Program-made: the position numbers and the translations under genes
In this document: one piece after another, positions 15,793 through 25,294 of the stretch
Layout of the letters: each line of letters opens with the position of its first letter
Position numbering within the stretch: position 1 is the first letter of the stretch
Notes under the pieces: generated by a model
Database searches by the model: none
The model's input: only the letters and a program-made list of their open reading frames with translations
Told to the model about the DNA's origin: nothing
NCBI GenBank assembly: GCA_011959405.1
Contig: BLLX01000010.1
Span: forward strand, 1 to 40,219
Source: Muribaculaceae bacterium
Lineage (GTDB): Bacteria; Bacteroidota; Bacteroidia; Bacteroidales; Muribaculaceae
Direction of reading: 5' to 3'
DNA: 40,219 nucleotides

Positions 15793-17157
15793 TTAATGGA
15801 TTAATGAGAGAAATTCGTCGATTGTTTCCTGGGGAATGCCAGATTTCTGTATTTTTTTACGCAGGCGGTGGCGTGCGGTGTAGAGCGATGCCGCGGATCG
15901 GTCTGTGAGCATTGATATGACCCGTGCCGACAGTCCGGCCGCACAGTAGAGCGCGAGGGTCATTTCCTGTGGCGAGAGCGAAGGCACCGATGTGCGTAGC
16001 CGCGCTATCACGTTGTCGCAGTATCTGTTGAGGGCGTCTTCAAGGGCGCTGAGGAACTGCGGCTGCCGGCAGCGCGACACTTCGTCGTGAAGGGCCGAGG
16101 TGATGTTGGCGTCGGAATTTTTTGAAAAAGAGTTGTCGAGCAGCAGGTTGGCCGCCATTTCCACTTTTTCGTAGCGGTCTTTCATGAGGTTGCGCATGGC
16201 CAGACGCGAGCGGTCGGAACTTTCCTTGATCTGCCGCATTTCTTCGTGCAGGAGCAGCATGTCGGTCTGTGTCTGGAGGGCTCGGCGGCTTTCCGTGGTC
16301 CGCCTGTAGAGGATGAGGGTGAGAAGGGTGATCACAAGCAGGGTGGTGACCGTTATTCCGCCCGCCATCATGAAGGCCCGCTTGCGTGCGCGACGCTGTT
16401 CGTTCTCCAGACGTGAGCGTTCATGCCGGTAGAGTTTTTCGTAGACTCCCTGTGAAACCATGTTGTCCATCATCGAGTCCTGAACCGCGGCCAGCTGCCG
16501 GTATGCATCTATGGCTCTGTCGCGTATGCCGGCGGCGGAATAATAGGTGGCAAGAGCCTTGAGCTCGTCAGGATCGGAGGAGAGCGCCGCATTGACATCG
16601 GCCAGCACAGTGGCGGCGCTGTCATGCTTGCCTTCTTCCGTGAGCAGAGTGGCCAGAGTGGCCTGTGCGGCTATGTCCATATATGTGGAGTCGGCAAGCA
16701 TGGACGAAAGGGCATTTTTGGCAAGATCGTGTCTGCCCGCCGCCATTGCAGCCTGTGCTGTCTGCTCCAGGCGAAACCGTCTGTCCGGTTCTCCGGCAAG
16801 GATCTCCAGTGCTTCGTCGGGTTTTTCGGCGCTTATCATGGCTTCCACAAGAGAGTGGCGTGCCGTGGGATCGTCAGGCGACATCCCGGCGGCGAGCCGC
16901 GCTGACTCCAGCGCCATAGTGTGGTTGCCGGTGATGCGGTGACATTCATATATGAGTGCGTGTATGCCGGCCAGGGTGCTGTCGGCCGGATCGGCTTCGG
17001 AGGCGTCGATGGCCGCTATCAGCGCTTCGGCGTAGTTGCCGTCGCGATAGTGGCTGACTGCGGTCTCGTAGACGGTTTGTGCCGACTGGCGGCGATTGCC
17101 GGTGCACGACGCCACCGTCAGAGCGGCTATGATGATTATGGACAGAGGTCGTTTCAT
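15793..17157 (-). CDS. TPR, single-membrane-helix and C-terminal HTH regulator
   Basis: The 454-residue product has a signal-like N-terminus with a possible lipobox (MKRPLSIIIIAALTVASC, Cys18). Tetratricopeptide-like helices follow (about 24-225), then a basic segment, a membrane helix (about 262-284) and a coiled-coil region (about 285-345). The C-terminal segment SLSPQEMTLALYCAAGLSAR (about 393-412) continues to RHRLRKKIQ and resembles a LuxR-type helix-turn-helix. The layout suggests a periplasmic TPR sensor controlling a cytoplasmic DNA-binding domain without phosphotransfer. If Cys18 were lipidated, the protein would be anchored at both the N-terminus and the helix. The downstream GIN-domain gene is a natural candidate target. 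Confidence 0.82.
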   Translation of the reverse strand: MKRPLSIIIIAALTVASCTGNRRQSAQTVYETAVSHYRDGNYAEALIAAIDASEADPADSTLAGIHALIYECHRITGNHTMALESARLAAGMSPDDPTARHSLVEAMISAEKPDEALEILAGEPDRRFRLEQTAQAAMAAGRHDLAKNALSSMLADSTYMDIAAQATLATLLTEEGKHDSAATVLADVNAALSSDPDELKALATYYSAAGIRDRAIDAYRQLAAVQDSMMDNMVSQGVYEKLYRHERSRLENEQRRARKRAFMMAGGITVTTLLVITLLTLILYRRTTESRRALQTQTDMLLLHEEMRQIKESSDRSRLAMRNLMKDRYEKVEMAANLLLDNSFSKNSDANITSALHDEVSRCRQPQFLSALEDALNRYCDNVIARLRTSVPSLSPQEMTLALYCAAGLSARVISMLTDRSAASLYTARHRLRKKIQKSGIPQETIDEFLSLIH

Positions 17158-17357
17158 GTTGCAAATTTAAGCGCAAAAGCCTTTATATAATAACAAAAAC
17201 GGCATAAAAAGGCTTACAACGGCCCACTGTAAACCGCTGATATCTAATGTTGTAAGTTTTTGAGAATCTTACGCATACGGTGATGCGCTGGTTATGAGCG
17301 ACTTACGCGTGCCGTAGAAAAAGTGGGAAAAAGGGCGGTTTTGTGAAAAAACGGTGT

Positions 17358-17365
17358 TAACTTTG
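17358..17365 (+). promoter_or_regulatory. Possible -7 element upstream of the MFS-GH130 pair
   Basis: TAACTTTG fits TAnnTTTG and lies 25 bp before the MFS start. A TTTG at 17340-17343 is only 14 bp upstream, too close for the usual -33 spacing. The rest of the 233-bp gap (17158-17390) shows no other clear feature. Confidence 0.35.
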
Positions 17366-17390
17366 GGGTATTGAAACCAATCTTCAGTCC

Positions 17391-18731
17391 ATGAGTAATA
17401 AAGTAAGAAATCCTATCACATGGGTGCCGTCGGTATATTTTGCGATGGGTCTGCCATTCGTCGCCCTGAATCTTGTGTCGGTGATCATGTTCAACCATCT
17501 CGGTGTAAGCAAGGCCGAGATAGCGTTCTGGACCTCGCTGCTCACTCTCCCTTATACTCTTAAATTTATATGGAGCCCGCTGCTTGAGATATATTGGACG
17601 AAGAAAAATTTTGTGGTGGCCACTCAGGCGCTGTCGGGATTCTGCTTCGCGCTGATCGCGTTTCTGCTGCCGTTGCCTGACTTCTTTGCATATACAGTAG
17701 CCGCCATGGGGGTGATAGCTTTTTCAGGCGCCACCCACGACATTGCCACCGACGGCATCTATCTCACCGCTCTCGACAAGAAGACCCAGGCTGTCTACAT
17801 CGGCTGGCAGGGTGCTTTCTACAATATGGCCAAAGTGCTTGCAAATGGCGGACTTGTGTGGCTGGCAGGATATCTGATCGGCCACTATAAGGCTGAGAAT
17901 CCTGAGCGTGCGCCGTTTTATGCATGGATGATCATCATGGGGCTGATAGGCGCATTGCTCATAGCCCTGTCGGTCTATCATTACTTCATGCTGCCTTCAG
18001 GATCGCGCACCAAGGATGCTCCTTCCGGCATGGGTCAGGCCATGTCGTCGCTTTGGCATGTGCTGATGGCTTTCTTCAAAAAGCCGTATATATGGCTGTA
18101 CATACTTTTTATCGTGTGCTACAGGCTCACCGAGGGCTTTGCCATGAAGATGGTGCCGATATTTCTGCAGGCGCCTGTGGAAGAAGGCGGCCTTGCGCTC
18201 AGCACCGAAGCCATGGGCACGATCTACGGCCTGTTCGGCACGGTGGCATTTATTGTCGGCTCGATTCTGGGCGGATACTATATCGCACATTTCGGGCTTA
18301 AAAAGGTGTTGTTCTCACTTGTGTGCATATTTAATGTGCCTTTTGTCATATATTTTCTCTTCGCGGCATATCTTCCGCAGAATCTGTGGATAGTTGGATC
18401 GGGACTTGTGGCCGAATATCTCTGCTACGGATTTGGATTTGTGGGGCTGACCATGTTCATGATGCAGCAGGTGGCTCCGGGAGAGCATTCCATGGCCCAC
18501 TATGCTTTTGCATCCGCCATAATGAATCTCGGAGTGATGCTTCCGGGCATGGTGAGCGGCTGGCTGTGCGAGCAAGTAGGATACTTTAATTTCTTCCTGA
18601 TTGCGCTTGCAGTGTCGGTGCCGGCATTCATTCTGGTGAAGATCCTGCCTTTCTCGCATCCCGACGGTGTAACTGCCGGTGAGGCTGAGACTGCCGTGGC
18701 CGATGCCGATAAGGCTCCGGATATTGACTGA
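17391..18731 (+). CDS. Major facilitator superfamily transporter, AmpG-like
   Basis: The 446-residue product is a polytopic inner-membrane protein with about 12 predicted helices. The N-terminal ITWVPSVYFAMGLPFVALNL and the SGATHDIATDGIYLTALDKK segment after helix 4 resemble AmpG-like saccharide permeases. A cytoplasmic loop lies around 203-225. The tail (about 425-446) is acidic and Ala-rich. A GH130 phosphorylase gene follows 39 bp downstream, so the likely cargo is a mannose-containing disaccharide or N-glycan fragment. That is inferred from context; the sequence itself does not fix the substrate. Confidence 0.88.
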   Translation: MSNKVRNPITWVPSVYFAMGLPFVALNLVSVIMFNHLGVSKAEIAFWTSLLTLPYTLKFIWSPLLEIYWTKKNFVVATQALSGFCFALIAFLLPLPDFFAYTVAAMGVIAFSGATHDIATDGIYLTALDKKTQAVYIGWQGAFYNMAKVLANGGLVWLAGYLIGHYKAENPERAPFYAWMIIMGLIGALLIALSVYHYFMLPSGSRTKDAPSGMGQAMSSLWHVLMAFFKKPYIWLYILFIVCYRLTEGFAMKMVPIFLQAPVEEGGLALSTEAMGTIYGLFGTVAFIVGSILGGYYIAHFGLKKVLFSLVCIFNVPFVIYFLFAAYLPQNLWIVGSGLVAEYLCYGFGFVGLTMFMMQQVAPGEHSMAHYAFASAIMNLGVMLPGMVSGWLCEQVGYFNFFLIALAVSVPAFILVKILPFSHPDGVTAGEAETAVADADKAPDID

Positions 18732-18770
18732 TCAATAGTTTTTTATAACAGCTGATAAATACATATTAAT

Positions 18771-19739
18771 ATGACCAAAACTCAGATTCCCTGGGAAGAG
18801 CGTCCGGAAGGATGCAATGATCCGATGTGGCGTTCGAGCCGCAACCCGATTATAGGCCGTTATGCCATACCTACGTCCAACAGTGTGTTCAACAGTGCCG
18901 TGGTGCCTTTCGGCGACGGATTTGCCGGAGTGTTCCGCTGCGACAACAAGCGCGTGCAGATGAACATATTCGCCGGGTTCAGCAAAGACGGCGTGAACTG
19001 GGAGATCAACCACGAGCCTATCAAGTTCAAGGCCGGCAACACCGACATGATCGAGTCGGACTATAAGTATGACCCCCGTGTGACCTGGATCGAGGACCGC
19101 TACTGGATCACCTGGTGCAACGGTTACCACGGACCCACCATCGGCATTGCCTACACATTTGATTTCAAGGAATTTTTCCAGTGCGAGAACGCGTTTCTGC
19201 CGTTCAACCGCAACGGAGTACTGATGCCGCAGAAGATAGGCGGACGTTATGCCATGCTGTCGCGTCCGAGCGACAACGGACACACTCCGTTCGGCGACAT
19301 ATACATGAGCTTCAGCCCCGACATGAAGTATTGGGGCGAACACCGCTGCGTGATGAAGGTGACCCCGTTTGAAGAGAGCGCATGGCAGTGCACCAAGATC
19401 GGTGCCGGATCGGTGCCTTTCCTCGTGCCCGGCGAAGGATGGCTCATGTTCTATCACGGTGTGATCAACACCTGCAACGGTTTCCGCTACTCGATGGGCG
19501 CCGCCATTCTCGATGAGAACGATCCTACGAAAGTGCTGCACCGCACCATGGCTTATCTGCTTGCCCCCGCGGCTCCTTACGAACTGGCCGGCGATGTGCC
19601 CGACGTGGTGTTTCCCTGCGCCGCCCTGCATGACCTGGAGCAGGACAAGGTATCGGTTTACTACGGTGCCGCCGACACTACTGTGTGCATGGCCTTCGGA
19701 CGCATCTCCGAGATCATCGACTTTATCAAGAACAATTGA
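18771..19739 (+). CDS. Glycoside hydrolase family 130 beta-mannoside phosphorylase
   Basis: GH130 enzymes split beta-mannosides with phosphate, releasing alpha-mannose 1-phosphate. The 322-residue, signal-free product is a five-bladed-propeller type protein. [20 protein letters not shown] at the N-terminus, [10 protein letters not shown], the [16 protein letters not shown] segment with the likely general acid D101, and the phosphate-site-like SRPSDNG and MFYHGV stretches are visible. Length and motifs suggest the branch acting on mannosyl-GlcNAc or mannooligosaccharides, not assignable by eye. It follows an MFS transporter, so import and phosphorolysis are probably linked. A strong terminator follows. 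Confidence 0.9.
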   Translation: MTKTQIPWEERPEGCNDPMWRSSRNPIIGRYAIPTSNSVFNSAVVPFGDGFAGVFRCDNKRVQMNIFAGFSKDGVNWEINHEPIKFKAGNTDMIESDYKYDPRVTWIEDRYWITWCNGYHGPTIGIAYTFDFKEFFQCENAFLPFNRNGVLMPQKIGGRYAMLSRPSDNGHTPFGDIYMSFSPDMKYWGEHRCVMKVTPFEESAWQCTKIGAGSVPFLVPGEGWLMFYHGVINTCNGFRYSMGAAILDENDPTKVLHRTMAYLLAPAAPYELAGDVPDVVFPCAALHDLEQDKVSVYYGAADTTVCMAFGRISEIIDFIKNN

Positions 19740-19764
19740 TACTGACACATATTTTATTCCATCA

Positions 19765-19801
19765 GACGGCCCCGCACTGAAAGCGGGGCCGTCTTTTTTT
19801 C
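19765..19801 (+). terminator. Rho-independent terminator after GH130
   Basis: GACGGCCCCGC (19765-19775) and GCGGGGCCGTC (19783-19793) form a perfect 11-bp stem with a 7-nt loop, followed by eight T. It closes the MFS-GH130 unit. Confidence 0.92.
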
Positions 19802-19940
19802 TCTCCGTGCTGAATTTCTGCGGATGCAATGCTGATGATTCGAAATATAATTCATATATTGGGGCGGAGAATCTTATCGGGATTTTTATCATAAAGACCA
19901 ATCACGCGGAAACTGTTTGTTTATCTATAATTTATCGAGT

Positions 19941-22900
19941 ATGAAGTATCTGTATCAATTGGTAGCTGTTGCGATCATGGCTGTCGGGTGTCATGGTAGA
20001 GTCTCTGCCGGGATGCCGGAGCCGTGTGTCTCCGGACAGCATGAGATGTTGTTGAAAAGAGACGCTCCGGTCCGACGGACTCTCTCGTCGTTTCCTGTCA
20101 CAACTGCAGTCGAGCGTCGGCAATCCGTGGCCATGCCTGCTGACGCGGTGGCAGATGGTGGAAAAGTATTGCGTGCCGCGGTTTTGAGCAAGGATTCATG
20201 GATTGCGGCAGCACGTCAGCAGTTCGGAATGTATGAATATCCCGTTTCCGGGACCTACTCGAGCACGGCGGTGAATCTGTCAGGCGATATGGATGCGTGT
20301 GGTGGCGCTGCCTACATCGGCGGCAACAGATTTTTCTGGACATACTATGTGTCGATGTATGGATTCACCACAGTCTGGCACTATGTGGCCGATACTACGA
20401 CATGGACATCTGAAAGATATGGCGGAGAGGTGACCGGCATAGCTCGTGATCTGGCATGGGACCACACCACTGCCACTCTGTTCGGCTGTTTTCGCGGTGA
20501 GGGCGGCGATGGATATGTGTTCGGCACTATCGATCCCGATGATCTGACCAAAGAGCGGAAAGTTATTTCCCGGCTTTCCGAAGGATGGGACGCGCTGTCG
20601 GTGGACCGCTACGGTAATCTTTATGCAATCAGCCACTCGGGTGTGCTCTATAAGGTGGACAAGAGCACGGGAGCCATGACCGAGATCGGAGACACCGGTC
20701 TGAAGTCAAAGTATCAGACTACCGGCACTATAGATCATGATACGGGTTTGTTTTATTTTTTGCCGGTACTTGATGAGCCGGCATGGCTGTATGCCATAGA
20801 TCTTGCAACGGCAAAGGCGTCGCCTGTGTATCTGATGCAGGACGGAGAACAATTGGCCGGCCTGTATTTCCCGGAATCTTCGCAAAACTTGCAGGTACCT
20901 GCTGCAGTGACCGGTCTTGCGGCTGACATTGACCACGAAACGCTGAAGGGTTCTGTGGTTTTCACCGCTCCTGTGGTCACTGCGGACGGTGCGGCCGGGA
21001 CGTCCGGCCCGCTGTCATATACTGTCTCGCTCAATGGTGTCGATGTTGCCGTCGGCACTGTGGGGTGGGGTGAAAAGGTTACGGTTCCGGTATCGTTCGG
21101 TGCATCAGGACAATATACGTTCATTGTTACTGTCGGAAACGAGACCGGCAGAAGTCCTGAGACATATCTGCAGGTATGGGCTGGTGTGGACACTCCTGCG
21201 TCTGTCAGTGAGATCGACATGGTTTTTGCCGACGACATCTATACGCTGTCGTGGCCTGCAGTGACAGAGTCGGCCCACGGAGGAATGTTTGATGCCGCCG
21301 ACGTGACATATACTCTCACACGCTATCCTGAGGCTATCGTTGTGGCCGAGGGGTTTAAAAGCACCACTTTCACGGAAAAAGTGCCCGACAACGGCAATGG
21401 CCCTCGTTTTCTTTACTATACGGTGACCGCTGTGCATCGTGGCATGGCGGCTAATGCCACACAGAGCAGCCGGAGATTGCATGGCACGGCCCGTCTGCCA
21501 TATTCCGTGAGCTTCCGCGAACCGGATGATCTGACCTTCCTGACCATTCTCGATGCCAATAGCGACGGACGTGAGTGGACTCTGTATATGAGCGATATTG
21601 ATGAGCCGTGTCTGTTTCTTTATCCCACATCCATCACTCCCGGTCACGATTATATCTTTTCTGCTCCGCTGAATCTGCAGGCCGGACAACTCTATAGATT
21701 TACGGTGTCGGCCGGCGCACGCTATGTGCGCTACGGCAATATTGAAAACATAGATATGGTATTGGCCACGGCGCCTTCGGTCGATGCCTGCGTGAAAACG
21801 ATAGTTTCCAATGTTGTGATCGACAAAAGCCGCCAGGATGTCTCCGAAACTTTCAAGGTCGACACTTCGGGAGTGTATTATGTGGCGATACACGGTTGTA
21901 GCCAGCCGGATTCGTTCGGACTTTACGCATACGGGATGTCGGTTGACGCGGATGCTGTCGATTCCGCGCCCGACGCCCCCGGTCTGAAGCCTGTGGCCGA
22001 TCTCGATGGCGGACGCACGGTGACTGTGGAGGTTACTGCTCCCACAAAGCTGGTCAGTGGTGAGACGTTGACTTCGCTTACAAAGATGGAACTTTATCGC
22101 GGCGATAGTCTCATCCGGAGCTATAACGCACCGGAGCCCGGAGTAACGTTTGTGTACGAAGATCGCGATCTTGCAGATGGTCTGCACGAGTATCGTGCTG
22201 TGGCTTTCAACGGTAGCGGCGAAGGCAAGAGCTTTGAAGCAAAGGCATATATCGGTATAAATGTGCCTGGTGCGCCCACTAACGCCATGGTACGCGAGCA
22301 CCCTGACTGCCGCACCGTGACCGTGAGCTGGGATGCGCCTGTTGTCGACCGTGACGGATGTCCGATGAATCCTGACAATGTCAGCTATACGGTGGCTTAT
22401 TACGGCGGTCTGCAGGCCGGATGGGTGCCGGTGGCGTCGGACATAGCCGGCACTTCGTTCACTCATAAGGCAATCAGCAACGGCGATCAGGTGATGGTGA
22501 GGTACGGAGTGTTTGCCCAGACAGTCAAGGGGAAGAACGAGACGGATTTTGCCAAGGTGCCAGTGATAACGATCGGAGACCCGTATCCGATGCCATACGT
22601 GGAGACCTTTGGCGGCACCACGCTTAACGGTGTGCTCGGAGAGGATAACGAGAATGAAAGTGCCGCATGGCAGATTGTCTACACCAAGGACCAGGACGGC
22701 GACGGCGGCAGTCTGTTCTATAGCGGGGCCATTGACAAGAAATGGATGATGTTCACAGGCAAGATCACCGTGTCAGGACCCAGCCCGGAGTTTTCATTCT
22801 GGTTCTGGAGCATACCTACGGCCCATCCCGACGAAGAGATAGTGGTTGAGATCAACGACGGCACCGGATTTGAGAAAGTAGGCTCTGTGGCGCTCGATCA

Positions 22901-24431
22901 GGGCGGCGATGACCAGCACTGGGAGAAGTTCGCCATGCCGATCGACCGGTATATAGGCAAGAGTGTGCAGTTCCGCCTGTCGTACATAGTCAAGAAATAT
23001 GTTCTTTATATCGACAATATACGTGTGGTGACTGCCTATGGCGACAATCTTGCAGCAAAATCCGTGAAGGCTGTGTCCAGAACCACACCCGGCAGTGTGT
23101 TTCCGGTGAGTGTGGAAATAGAGAATCTCGGCAACAGTGCTTCCGGCGATTATTGTGTGAATCTGGTTATCAACGGCCAGGTGGCTGTATCCACAGATAT
23201 GCCTGCGTTGGATGCGGGCAAAAAGGCTATGGTCGCATTTGATGTCGCATTGTCCAATGCTGATTCTGAACGCAGCGTGCTCCGGGCCGAGATTGTCTAT
23301 GATGATGAGAATGCCGGTGACAATGTCAGTCCTGAATGTCAGGTGCTGCTCATACATTCCGATGTGCCGGCAGTGTCGGGGCTTGCGGCCGAGCGCTTCG
23401 GCAAGTCGGTGAGACTGACATGGCCGGAGCCTGACCGCGGAGGGGAGTCCGAGATGGTGACCGATGATGTGGAGCGCTGTGTGCCCTTCTCCACCGGTTT
23501 CCCATCGTCGGTGCTTGAAAATGATCTGACCGGCGGCTGGATCATGGAAGACGGGGACCGTGAGGGTTCTGCCGGTCTTTATGGATTCGGCCATCCGAAT
23601 ATCTTTATAGGAGCGTCGCTCAGTTTCGTCGTGTTCAATCCTTCAGCACTTGGCATTGTTGCGTCGGCATGGCAGCCACGTTCCGGCAAGCAGGCGTTCG
23701 TGTGTCTGTGCGCTCCCACCAATGCCAACGACGACTGGATGATTTCACCGCGGCTGTCGGGCAAAGCGCAGACGGTCGGTTTTTATGCCAAGTCTGTCGG
23801 ACAGGACTATAATGAGGAGTTCGAGGTGCTTTATTCCACAGGAAGTACAGTCGGTTCCGACTTTGTTCTGCTTGACCGCCAGAGTAAAGTGCCTGCGGAA
23901 TGGACGGAATATACATATACTCTTCCTGAGGGTGCGGAGCGCTTTGCCATACGCTGTGTGTCAAACCGCCAGTTCGCCCTGTTTGTGGATGACATAACTT
24001 TCGAACGCGCCAATCCTAATCTGAATGCGGAGCTGAAAGGCTACAATGTGTATCGCGACGGAGAGTTGCTCACGGAGTCTCCTGTGCCGGGGCTTTCGTA
24101 TCTGGACGCCGACGCCGCTGAAGCCCATAGTTATTGTGTCACGGCCGTGTTTGACAGGGGAGAATCCGCGCCGTCTGCCCCGGTTGAGGTATCGCCGGAG
24201 ACATCTGTGGTTGAAGTTGGTTCTGACAGCGGTTGTGAGGTGGTAATCACTGCCGGACGCGGTTATATCGACGTTGCCGGTGCTTCTGGCGATATGGTCG
24301 GGGTAGTCACGACCGACGGCAGGACGGTTGCGGCTTTTGTGGCTTCCTGTGAGCGGGAGCGGATAGCCGTGCCTTGCGGCATCTACATAGTACGGGTCGG
24401 TTCGACCGTTGTCAAGGTGATGGTGCGCTGA
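19941..24431 (+). CDS. Large modular surface protein with FN3-like, choice-of-anchor-J-like and sorting-type C-terminal domains
   Basis: The 1,496-residue product starts MKYLYQLVAVAIMAVGC, a signal peptide with a possible lipobox (Cys17). A propeller-like region (about 90-315) has repeated 'YGNLYAISHSGVLYKVDKST'-type strands. Fibronectin III-like modules follow (about 320-415, 418-515, 680-775, 780-880), with jelly-roll choice-of-anchor-J/cleaved-adhesin-like modules (about 520-670, 885-1035, 1170-1355, e.g. NDDWMISPRLSG and FALFVDDITFE). A CARDB-like segment lies around 1040-1140. The end (about 1425-1496, CGIYIVRVGSTVVKVMVR) resembles type IX secretion sorting domains. An in-frame TTG-type extension to 19917 is disfavoured. 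It appears monocistronic. Domain limits are by eye. Confidence 0.82.
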   Translation: MKYLYQLVAVAIMAVGCHGRVSAGMPEPCVSGQHEMLLKRDAPVRRTLSSFPVTTAVERRQSVAMPADAVADGGKVLRAAVLSKDSWIAAARQQFGMYEYPVSGTYSSTAVNLSGDMDACGGAAYIGGNRFFWTYYVSMYGFTTVWHYVADTTTWTSERYGGEVTGIARDLAWDHTTATLFGCFRGEGGDGYVFGTIDPDDLTKERKVISRLSEGWDALSVDRYGNLYAISHSGVLYKVDKSTGAMTEIGDTGLKSKYQTTGTIDHDTGLFYFLPVLDEPAWLYAIDLATAKASPVYLMQDGEQLAGLYFPESSQNLQVPAAVTGLAADIDHETLKGSVVFTAPVVTADGAAGTSGPLSYTVSLNGVDVAVGTVGWGEKVTVPVSFGASGQYTFIVTVGNETGRSPETYLQVWAGVDTPASVSEIDMVFADDIYTLSWPAVTESAHGGMFDAADVTYTLTRYPEAIVVAEGFKSTTFTEKVPDNGNGPRFLYYTVTAVHRGMAANATQSSRRLHGTARLPYSVSFREPDDLTFLTILDANSDGREWTLYMSDIDEPCLFLYPTSITPGHDYIFSAPLNLQAGQLYRFTVSAGARYVRYGNIENIDMVLATAPSVDACVKTIVSNVVIDKSRQDVSETFKVDTSGVYYVAIHGCSQPDSFGLYAYGMSVDADAVDSAPDAPGLKPVADLDGGRTVTVEVTAPTKLVSGETLTSLTKMELYRGDSLIRSYNAPEPGVTFVYEDRDLADGLHEYRAVAFNGSGEGKSFEAKAYIGINVPGAPTNAMVREHPDCRTVTVSWDAPVVDRDGCPMNPDNVSYTVAYYGGLQAGWVPVASDIAGTSFTHKAISNGDQVMVRYGVFAQTVKGKNETDFAKVPVITIGDPYPMPYVETFGGTTLNGVLGEDNENESAAWQIVYTKDQDGDGGSLFYSGAIDKKWMMFTGKITVSGPSPEFSFWFWSIPTAHPDEEIVVEINDGTGFEKVGSVALDQGGDDQHWEKFAMPIDRYIGKSVQFRLSYIVKKYVLYIDNIRVVTAYGDNLAAKSVKAVSRTTPGSVFPVSVEIENLGNSASGDYCVNLVINGQVAVSTDMPALDAGKKAMVAFDVALSNADSERSVLRAEIVYDDENAGDNVSPECQVLLIHSDVPAVSGLAAERFGKSVRLTWPEPDRGGESEMVTDDVERCVPFSTGFPSSVLENDLTGGWIMEDGDREGSAGLYGFGHPNIFIGASLSFVVFNPSALGIVASAWQPRSGKQAFVCLCAPTNANDDWMISPRLSGKAQTVGFYAKSVGQDYNEEFEVLYSTGSTVGSDFVLLDRQSKVPAEWTEYTYTLPEGAERFAIRCVSNRQFALFVDDITFERANPNLNAELKGYNVYRDGELLTESPVPGLSYLDADAAEAHSYCVTAVFDRGESAPSAPVEVSPETSVVEVGSDSGCEVVITAGRGYIDVAGASGDMVGVVTTDGRTVAAFVASCERERIAVPCGIYIVRVGSTVVKVMVR

Positions 24432-24458
24432 CACGGCGGCCTACGTGAATAGACAGAG

Positions 24459-24520
24459 GAACGACAGGCGATCCGTTGTAGACGGATGGCCTGTCGTTCT
24501 TTATGTTTTCTATGTCTTTA
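24459..24520 (+). terminator. Terminator hairpin after the large surface protein
   Basis: An 18-bp stem with one mismatch (24459-24476 with 24482-24499) and a 5-nt loop is followed by TTTATGTTTTC. It lies between the convergent surface-protein and creatininase-family genes and may act on both. Confidence 0.85.
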
Positions 24521-25294
24521 TGAGTAGATGGGGCCTCGCACGAGGTCGCGGATAAGGTCGGCGTAGAGACCTGCTACGGCAGAGACGTAGGCGGCGCCTT
24601 TTTCGGCTGTGGAGAGCGAGGGGTCGCCTATGCCGGTGTCGTCGGACACTTTGAGCCAGTGGCGCGGGATCCATGCCGTTTTGCGTTGAAGTGATTCGGC
24701 GGCAAAGGGGCGCGACGCGCCGGAGCCTGCTGTGGAGAGGTCGACCAGACCGGGGTGATAGTGCATCATCACCGATGTCTCGAGTTCGTCGGCATGGTCG
24801 CCGGGACGTTCGAACCAGTCGCGTGCGGGGAGCACTGTGAACCAGTCGCTCACGGCTATGGTCATGTCGGGAAAGTCTACAGCAAGGTCCCGTATCATCG
24901 GTTTGAACGAGTTGCCGCCGTGGCCGTTGACTATCAGCAGACGCCGGAGCCCCTGATGGTGGAGCGACGACACGATGTCGGTGAGGATGGCTTTCTGGGT
25001 CTCATAGCGGTAGTGGATGCAGAATTTCAGGTCGCGTTGTCCGGGGTTCTGCGCTCCCATGGCCACCGGCGGGAGCACCATGCACTCTATGCCGTATTTT
25101 TCATGTGCTGCATCGGCGGCATCGGCTGCCACCGCATGCGACAGTATGCAGTCGGTCAGGTATGGCAGATGGAGGTTGTGAGGTTCGGTGGCGCCCCATG
25201 GCAGGATGGCCATGTCGTAGTCGCGATGGCGGGTCTGCCCGTAAGTAGCGGTGCTGAGATCGTTGTGGCTGTTCTGATTCTGGATGGCGGTCAT
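24518..25294 (-). CDS. Creatininase-family amidohydrolase
   Basis: The 258-residue product has the metal site of the creatininase/FAPy-deformylase family: WGATEPHNLHLP (E37, H39), D48, NGHGGN (H125) and HADELETS (E170/E172). These enzymes hydrolyse C-N bonds in cyclic or formamido compounds with two divalent metals; the substrate here is unknown and creatininine breakdown should not be assumed. It is cytoplasmic, as no signal is seen. Its start overlaps the stop of the OstA-like gene by 4 bp (25291-25294), so it is the third gene of the surA-ostA run. Confidence 0.88.
   Translation of the reverse strand: MTAIQNQNSHNDLSTATYGQTRHRDYDMAILPWGATEPHNLHLPYLTDCILSHAVAADAADAAHEKYGIECMVLPPVAMGAQNPGQRDLKFCIHYRYETQKAILTDIVSSLHHQGLRRLLIVNGHGGNSFKPMIRDLAVDFPDMTIAVSDWFTVLPARDWFERPGDHADELETSVMMHYHPGLVDLSTAGSGASRPFAAESLQRKTAWIPRHWLKVSDDTGIGDPSLSTAEKGAAYVSAVAGLYADLIRDLVRGPIYS

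Noticed and set aside
17162-17169. TAAATTTG (minus sense) as promoter of the TPR/HTH gene
   Set aside because: It ends 5 bp before the start codon, so transcription would begin inside the gene, and the nearest TTTG is 24 bp away, outside the usual spacing.
18732-19901. A 389-codon minus-strand open frame over the GH130 gene
   Set aside because: The GH130 reading is certain by motifs. The antisense frame also crosses its terminator and lacks any family signature.
21105-22466. A 453-codon minus-strand open frame
   Set aside because: It is antisense to the large surface protein, is rich in His, Arg and Ile of low-complexity type, and shows no recognisable domain.
24518-25294. Annotation as a true creatininase
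   Set aside because: The metal motif defines the broad family only; no creatine or creatinine pathway gene is nearby.
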